DNA of 60,447 bases from Marinilabilia sp. (GTDB taxonomy: Bacteria > Bacteroidota > Bacteroidia > Bacteroidales > Marinilabiliaceae): the NCBI RefSeq assembly GCF_016278715.1, contig NZ_JADQBH010000131.1:1-60447 (forward strand), in the 5' to 3' direction. Numbering within the stretch: the stretch's first letter is position 1; each line of letters opens with the position of its first letter. Shown here in pieces: positions 56,230-60,447 of the stretch. Both the position numbers and the translations under genes were made by a program. The notes below the pieces were generated by a model. The model was not told where the DNA came from, searched no databases, and saw only the letters and a program-made list of their open reading frames with translations.

Positions 56230-57324
56230 TTAAGCTTTTCCTGTTACTTCTCTGAATACAACCTCATGTTCCGACACCAGTTTTTCGATAGAACACTCTT
56301 TAATCACATACTCATAACCATTTTCCCCCATTTTCCGCGCCAGTCCGGGATTATCAAGCAATTCACTTATTTTGTCTCCCATCCTGATGAAATCATCCTG
56401 CGGCACCAGATGCCCCGTAACCCCCTCCCTAACCACCTCATTAATTCCAAAAACATCGGTGGCCACCACAGGCTTTCTCAGAACCATATATTCCAGGAGG
56501 CTGTTGGAGGTTCCTTCTCCAAAAGATGCCAGTACCGCCACATCAAAAATATTAACCACCTGCTCCACATCATTGATTCGACCCGTAAACACAAAGAAAT
56601 GCTTCAATTCGTCCGGAATCATTTCTCCCAGCTTAGCCCGATCCTGTCCATCTCCCACTACAAAAAAAACCACATCACGGCGCTTTTCCAACAAGGCAAT
56701 TCCTGCCCTGAGATACATAGGAAAATTCTTACGCCAGTCAATAGTTGCAACCATTCCCACTATCTTTTTATCGGCAGACACATGATATTCCCGTCTCACC
56801 AGGGCATGATTATTCAGTTTTTTTATCCTGTCGATATTCATTCCGTTACGAATCAACCTTCCTTTTGCTTTGGGTACTTTATAAACCTCCATCCCAATTT
56901 GAGAATTCCCGATGATGACGTTGGAAAACAGAAACGAGATTTTTGCCCGGAACCACTGTGTGGAAAAGACCGGAAGTCTCGAATTCTGCACCATCTCATT
57001 AACCAGCGGCACACCCTTCAAAATTCGAAATGGAAGCGCCACCATACTGGGCAGCCCCCCCCAACTATTAATTACATCAGGTCGGAATTTTGATGCTTCT
57101 TTGTAAAACCTGGCAAACACCAACGGATCCTTTTTATGCGCCCGATGAAGATATTTAACCTCCACCCGATCCATATCCAGTAACCTGTTGAAATGAATTT
57201 CATCTTTCAGGATAAACACCAAAATCCGGTATTTCGGGTTGAGAGCCAATACTCTAACCAACTCTTCCACCTGCCTTTGTTTGCCCCCGTCTCTCAGGCT
57301 TTCTATTACAATTAACACTCTCAT
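56230..57324 (-). CDS. GT4 glycosyltransferase
   Basis: 364 residues. MRVLIVIESLRDGGKQRQVEE is the GT-B start; VGMVATIDWRKNFPMYL (about 189-205) and the E-x7-E motif FGEGTSNSLLEYMVLRKP (about 275-292) mark the donor half. It is 4 bp upstream of the PL1-like gene. Confidence 0.9.
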   Translation of the reverse strand: MRVLIVIESLRDGGKQRQVEELVRVLALNPKYRILVFILKDEIHFNRLLDMDRVEVKYLHRAHKKDPLVFARFYKEASKFRPDVINSWGGLPSMVALPFRILKGVPLVNEMVQNSRLPVFSTQWFRAKISFLFSNVIIGNSQIGMEVYKVPKAKGRLIRNGMNIDRIKKLNNHALVRREYHVSADKKIVGMVATIDWRKNFPMYLRAGIALLEKRRDVVFFVVGDGQDRAKLGEMIPDELKHFFVFTGRINDVEQVVNIFDVAVLASFGEGTSNSLLEYMVLRKPVVATDVFGINEVVREGVTGHLVPQDDFIRMGDKISELLDNPGLARKMGENGYEYVIKECSIEKLVSEHEVVFREVTGKA

Positions 57325-57392
57325 CTGTCTCGTCTTTAAAACATCCTACATCAAAGAGCCCGATCTAAAAAGCATCTTTAATGCCAAACTAA

Positions 57393-58511
57393 TCAATTCA
57401 GGCGGGATGAACACCACTCTACAATCTCCCTGGCACGCTGATCCCAGGTATATTTTTTCATAAAAGTTTCAAGAGCTGCCGAACCAAGTTCTTTTCTGAG
57501 AGCCGGATTGCTTTCCAATCGGTCCAACGCTTCAATCCAGGCTTGTGAGTCTTCCGGGTCAACAAGAATGGCCTGTTTTGGAGATAAAACTTCCTTCAGC
57601 ACCGGCATATCACTAACAATTATAGCTTTCCCTGCCGACATATATTCAAAGATTTTCAGCGGTGACATAAACATACTGGTAGAGTATGCCTGTTTATCGG
57701 AAACATAAACTTCCTGCTGATAAGGAGCCAACAATACATCACAAACATTCCGGTACCGATAGACCTCTGAAGGAGAAATAAACCCATAGAAATAGCAATT
57801 ACCGGGTAGATGACCGTAAACCTTCATATCCCCTTTCTCTGCCCCGAAAAAGTGAAAACCAACCCGGCGGCGGGCTTTGGCCATTTCCAGTATTCGCTCG
57901 ATCCCCCGCCCTTTAAATACACTTCCAAAATAGCCCACATTCAAATCGTGATCTCCTTTAAGCTTTTCTGTTTCATCCCGGGGCACCACATCCGAACCAT
58001 CGTGCGCCACAAAAAGCCGGTTGTCACTGAAACCCTCACTAGCATACATTTTCTTCAAAGCCGCCGAGATTACAACCATTCCTCTAAGCGATTTCCTTTG
58101 CATAACTGATTTGAAGAAGAAACGATGAAACACTCTGGCAGCTTTAAAAAAGAAGGTATGCGATTCGAGCACCAGGTTGCGGGTAACCCTGGACATAAAG
58201 AAGGCAGAAGTAACCGTCCTGGTATAAGCCAAATCGGGTTTCCACCTCAAAACCTCTTTCATGGCCGTCATGCCAAGCGCCAATGAAGCCATACGCCCCG
58301 AACCGGGAGCTTTGATAAATTGGGCTTGAAACATAGGCTCCACTCCATAATATTCAAAACAGCTCTCCATAGATTCAAAAGAATTGCCCTTGAATGCCAG
58401 CAACCGCACTTCATGTCCTGCTTTCACCATAGAACGGCACATGCGCATCACATGAATACTATCTGCTTTCTGACCCGGCATGGTAGCTTCTGCTACGTAT
58501 AAAATCTTCAT
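57393..58511 (-). CDS. GT4 glycosyltransferase
   Basis: 372 residues. MKILYVAEATMPGQKADSIH opens the acceptor domain. In the donor domain VGYFGSVFKGRGIERIL (about 191-207) is followed by SPLKIFEYMSAGKAIIVSDMP (about 290-310, in parts), where the E-x7-E first glutamate is replaced. This form is frequent in capsule GT4 enzymes and does not exclude activity. Confidence 0.87.
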   Translation of the reverse strand: MKILYVAEATMPGQKADSIHVMRMCRSMVKAGHEVRLLAFKGNSFESMESCFEYYGVEPMFQAQFIKAPGSGRMASLALGMTAMKEVLRWKPDLAYTRTVTSAFFMSRVTRNLVLESHTFFFKAARVFHRFFFKSVMQRKSLRGMVVISAALKKMYASEGFSDNRLFVAHDGSDVVPRDETEKLKGDHDLNVGYFGSVFKGRGIERILEMAKARRRVGFHFFGAEKGDMKVYGHLPGNCYFYGFISPSEVYRYRNVCDVLLAPYQQEVYVSDKQAYSTSMFMSPLKIFEYMSAGKAIIVSDMPVLKEVLSPKQAILVDPEDSQAWIEALDRLESNPALRKELGSAALETFMKKYTWDQRAREIVEWCSSRLN

Positions 58512-58529
58512 AGTTTTCTTTACTAATTT

Positions 58530-59372
58530 CTATTCAACATCAAATCCGATTCGGTATGCTTCCTCTTTGAGTAGCCGCCGAAACCGCCGGTTCTTTTCAT
58601 AAACCAGCCTCACCTGATTTAAAAAGCCCATCGTCTTTTGAAGGGAAGAACCAGCGGAAAGAAAATTTCCATATTTTTTTTGCCTTGCTTTAAATTCAGA
58701 CGCCGCTTTGTCATTGAGTTTTTGGGCACTCCCCATCCCAAACACCGACTTGGATTGTAAATGTTTTCGATACATTCCCAGAAACATTGGGATATGGAAA
58801 AACCGGGTATGCTCCCTAAACCGATACCACAAATCTGTATCCATCACGTAATCGAGTGATGTATCCAGACCACCAACTTTTTTCCAGATATTGGCTGTAA
58901 AAAATGCTGCCTCCTGAGGTAATTTGGCCAATAAAGGTGGAAACCAATCAGAATAGGAGGGCGCTTCGTAAGCTTCAATAACCGTTGATGCCCTATCAAT
59001 CACAAGCCGGTCACCAAAAACCAGTTCAACAGCGCTCTCTTTCTCAAGAAAATGTACCGCCATCCTGACTGCTCCGGGACAGATTAGGTCGTCGGAATTC
59101 ACCCAGTTAAAAATCTCACCGGTAGCCCTCAAAAATCCCTTGTTGATGGCATCACTCTGACCGTTGTCGGGCTCGCTAACCCACCATGCCAGACGATTCT
59201 CATATTTTTTAATAATGTCAATACTTCCATCCGTTGAGCCTCCGTCAACCACTATATATTCCAGGTTGGGATAGTTCTGGTTGAGTACTGAAAGCATCGT
59301 CTCTTCCAAAAATTCACCCTGATTAAAAGATGGGGTGACAATCGAAACCTTTGGTAATCTCATTCCTTCCAT
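58530..59372 (-). CDS. GT2 glycosyltransferase
   Basis: 280 residues (277 from ATG 59363). KVSIVTPSFNQGEFLEETML, EYIVVDGGSTDGSIDII (about 33-49) and NWVNSDDLICPGA (about 90-102) are the GT-A motifs; a late YVMDTDLWYRF matches the acceptor-side motif. The VDGGSTDGS and NSDD forms are typical of the WcaA-like subgroup. Confidence 0.9.
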   Translation of the reverse strand: MEGMRLPKVSIVTPSFNQGEFLEETMLSVLNQNYPNLEYIVVDGGSTDGSIDIIKKYENRLAWWVSEPDNGQSDAINKGFLRATGEIFNWVNSDDLICPGAVRMAVHFLEKESAVELVFGDRLVIDRASTVIEAYEAPSYSDWFPPLLAKLPQEAAFFTANIWKKVGGLDTSLDYVMDTDLWYRFREHTRFFHIPMFLGMYRKHLQSKSVFGMGSAQKLNDKAASEFKARQKKYGNFLSAGSSLQKTMGFLNQVRLVYEKNRRFRRLLKEEAYRIGFDVE

Positions 59373-59444
59373 AACAACCTCCTGTTCAGCAAATTAGAAA
59401 CACCCAACGGTGTCGCCTGCCTGCAAATATATTTTTATCATCAC

Positions 59445-60447
59445 TCAAAGCTTCTTCCCGGCTTTAAGATGAATTTCCAGGGAGGCGATTCCCTGGATCA
59501 AACGGCCATGGTCAGCGAGTCCCTGCTGATGTTCCTTCCATAAAACATTTGGTTTTATCACATCCGGCAGAATTTTTCTTGCCTGGATATCGCCCAGCTG
59601 GTCAGCAACTAAAGATTTAAATTTCGGATTATCAATCAACTCTCTGGAAAAATCGAAGTAGTTAAGTTTCGGATTCCTCCAGTTTTTCATGTGCTGCATC
59701 AATGCAAAATACTTCCTTCTCACTTTGGGGCGCCATGCCGCTGCACCCAACGGAAAACCAATATTATTTTTTACCGGCAATGCAAATAACCGGGGTTTCC
59801 ACCATTGCAGAAACTCCTTGAAAAATTTCTGATTCCGTTTTTGTTCTTCTTTCAATCCCAGAAAAAAAGCCATCAAATCGGGATGATTAAACGGTGCCCG
59901 GTGTTCAAAACCCTGAAGCATCACATGCGGAGCAATGTACTTATTTTGTCTGTTGAGCAAGTCATACCCCTCTTCCAACGTCAGGAATCCTTGCTCCGGC
60001 TGAGGCACCCTCAGGTGATCGAGGGAGTATTCTACGCCGCCTGACAATAGCCGAACATCCTCATTTTTAATATAGCGATTGAAAGCCAGAAAGTTTGTGC
60101 GCGCATCTTCATGAGAAGCAGCCAAAATTCCCTGTACATGATCCCCTGTAATGGATTCGCCCAGGAATCCCGACCAATGTACCCCATCGGAAAAATCCCG
60201 CTCAACAAAACGGAGCGGAGCATGATAGAACATCAGAGCCTGATGATCCATACGCCGGGAGGTTTCAATCAATTCATCCAGCGAATATTCATACTTGTCG
60301 AGAGGAATACGTATATTAGGAACTCCCAGAAACCTGGCAACCTTTGCGGCAATTTCATAATCGAAAGAGCCCGGAAGTCCAAAAGTATAAGTAGTAAGAT
60401 TGGAAGCCTCGGTAAACTGCAGAAGCCCCGCCAGGACAGCACGACTG
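59445..60447 (-). CDS. Asparagine synthase-like protein, partial at window edge
   Basis: The last 333 codons of an AsnB-related protein; the 5' end with any amidotransferase domain lies outside the window. The frame reads through the edge with SRAVLAGLL, the downstream part of the SGGLDSR-type PP-loop, then TYTFGLPGSFDYEIAAKVA. The pattern EYSLDELIETSRRMD and GFEHRAPFNHPDL near the middle are shared with capsule-cluster asparagine synthase homologues. It probably amidates a sugar acid or peptide acid in locus 2. Confidence 0.8.
   Translation of the reverse strand, partial: SRAVLAGLLQFTEASNLTTYTFGLPGSFDYEIAAKVARFLGVPNIRIPLDKYEYSLDELIETSRRMDHQALMFYHAPLRFVERDFSDGVHWSGFLGESITGDHVQGILAASHEDARTNFLAFNRYIKNEDVRLLSGGVEYSLDHLRVPQPEQGFLTLEEGYDLLNRQNKYIAPHVMLQGFEHRAPFNHPDLMAFFLGLKEEQKRNQKFFKEFLQWWKPRLFALPVKNNIGFPLGAAAWRPKVRRKYFALMQHMKNWRNPKLNYFDFSRELIDNPKFKSLVADQLGDIQARKILPDVIKPNVLWKEHQQGLADHGRLIQGIASLEIHLKAGKKL

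Noticed and set aside
1..60447. CRISPR array, prophage, integrative element or intact insertion sequence
   Set aside because: No regularly spaced repeats, no integrase, transposase or phage structural genes were found on either strand.

Overview
The window reads as chromosome of a Bacteroidota bacterium, most likely from the marine or anaerobic Marinilabiliales/Prolixibacteraceae side of the phylum; the order is a guess, the phylum is not. Evidence for the phylum: promoters of the form TTG-N19-TAnnTTTG (for example before the SRP RNA at 11480-11510), weak or absent Shine-Dalgarno sequences, DUF4199, EpsG-type polymerase, Bacteroidota-type Wza and Wzc, short ComEC without a metal-binding C-terminal domain, and TPR-membrane-HTH regulators.

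Layout. 1-5.9 kb (minus strand): an rrf2-cysK operon, a STAS-like protein, a small secreted protein, and a TPR/HTH membrane lipoprotein next to a BamA-like porin. 6.2-8.2 kb (plus): a pRiA4b ORF-3-like protein overlapping miaA, then a NUDIX hydrolase. 8.2-10.7 kb (minus): a methyltransferase, a membrane GT2 and DUF4199. 11.5-12.5 kb (plus): SRP RNA followed by a tRNA array in which Thr, Tyr and Gly genes are each duplicated, with one decayed copy. 12.6-13.2 kb: a YciO/YrdC protein.

Polysaccharide locus 1 runs from 13.5 to 36.2 kb. Wza, Wzc tyrosine kinase and a PglF-like dehydratase lie on the plus strand. They converge on a minus-strand block: beta-helix lipoprotein, PglE-like aminotransferase, GNAT/FemAB-like protein, PglD-like acetyltransferase, PglC-like phosphoglycosyl transferase, a divergent PLP-fold protein, GT4, EpsG-like Wzy, GT2, GT4, pyruvyl transferase, two GT2, Wzx flippase and a hexapeptide acyltransferase. 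This is a full Wzx/Wzy export set. The presence of PglF, PglE, PglD and PglC homologues suggests that repeat units start on N,N'-diacetylbacillosamine or a close relative. Two copies of a 128-136 bp MITE-like element, each with a perfect 6-bp target duplication, sit inside this block.

37.2-40.8 kb holds trkA and comEC as a housekeeping break.

Polysaccharide locus 2 runs from 40.9 kb to the right edge, nearly all on the minus strand. It has a long, unusual second phosphoglycosyl transferase; a tight cassette of acyl carrier protein, AsnB-like amidotransferase, NadE-like ATP pyrophosphatase and adenylate-forming ligase; acyltransferase and SGNH-like modification genes; two PL1-like lyases; GT4 and GT2 enzymes (one GT4 frameshifted); a protein resembling the GINT1 N-terminal domain; and a second, truncated AsnB-like gene. 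The ACP-ligase-amidotransferase cassette is the best candidate for unusual chemistry: it looks built to activate a carboxylic acid, hold it on a carrier, and amidate or transfer it during glycan synthesis. No CRISPR array, prophage or intact insertion sequence was seen.
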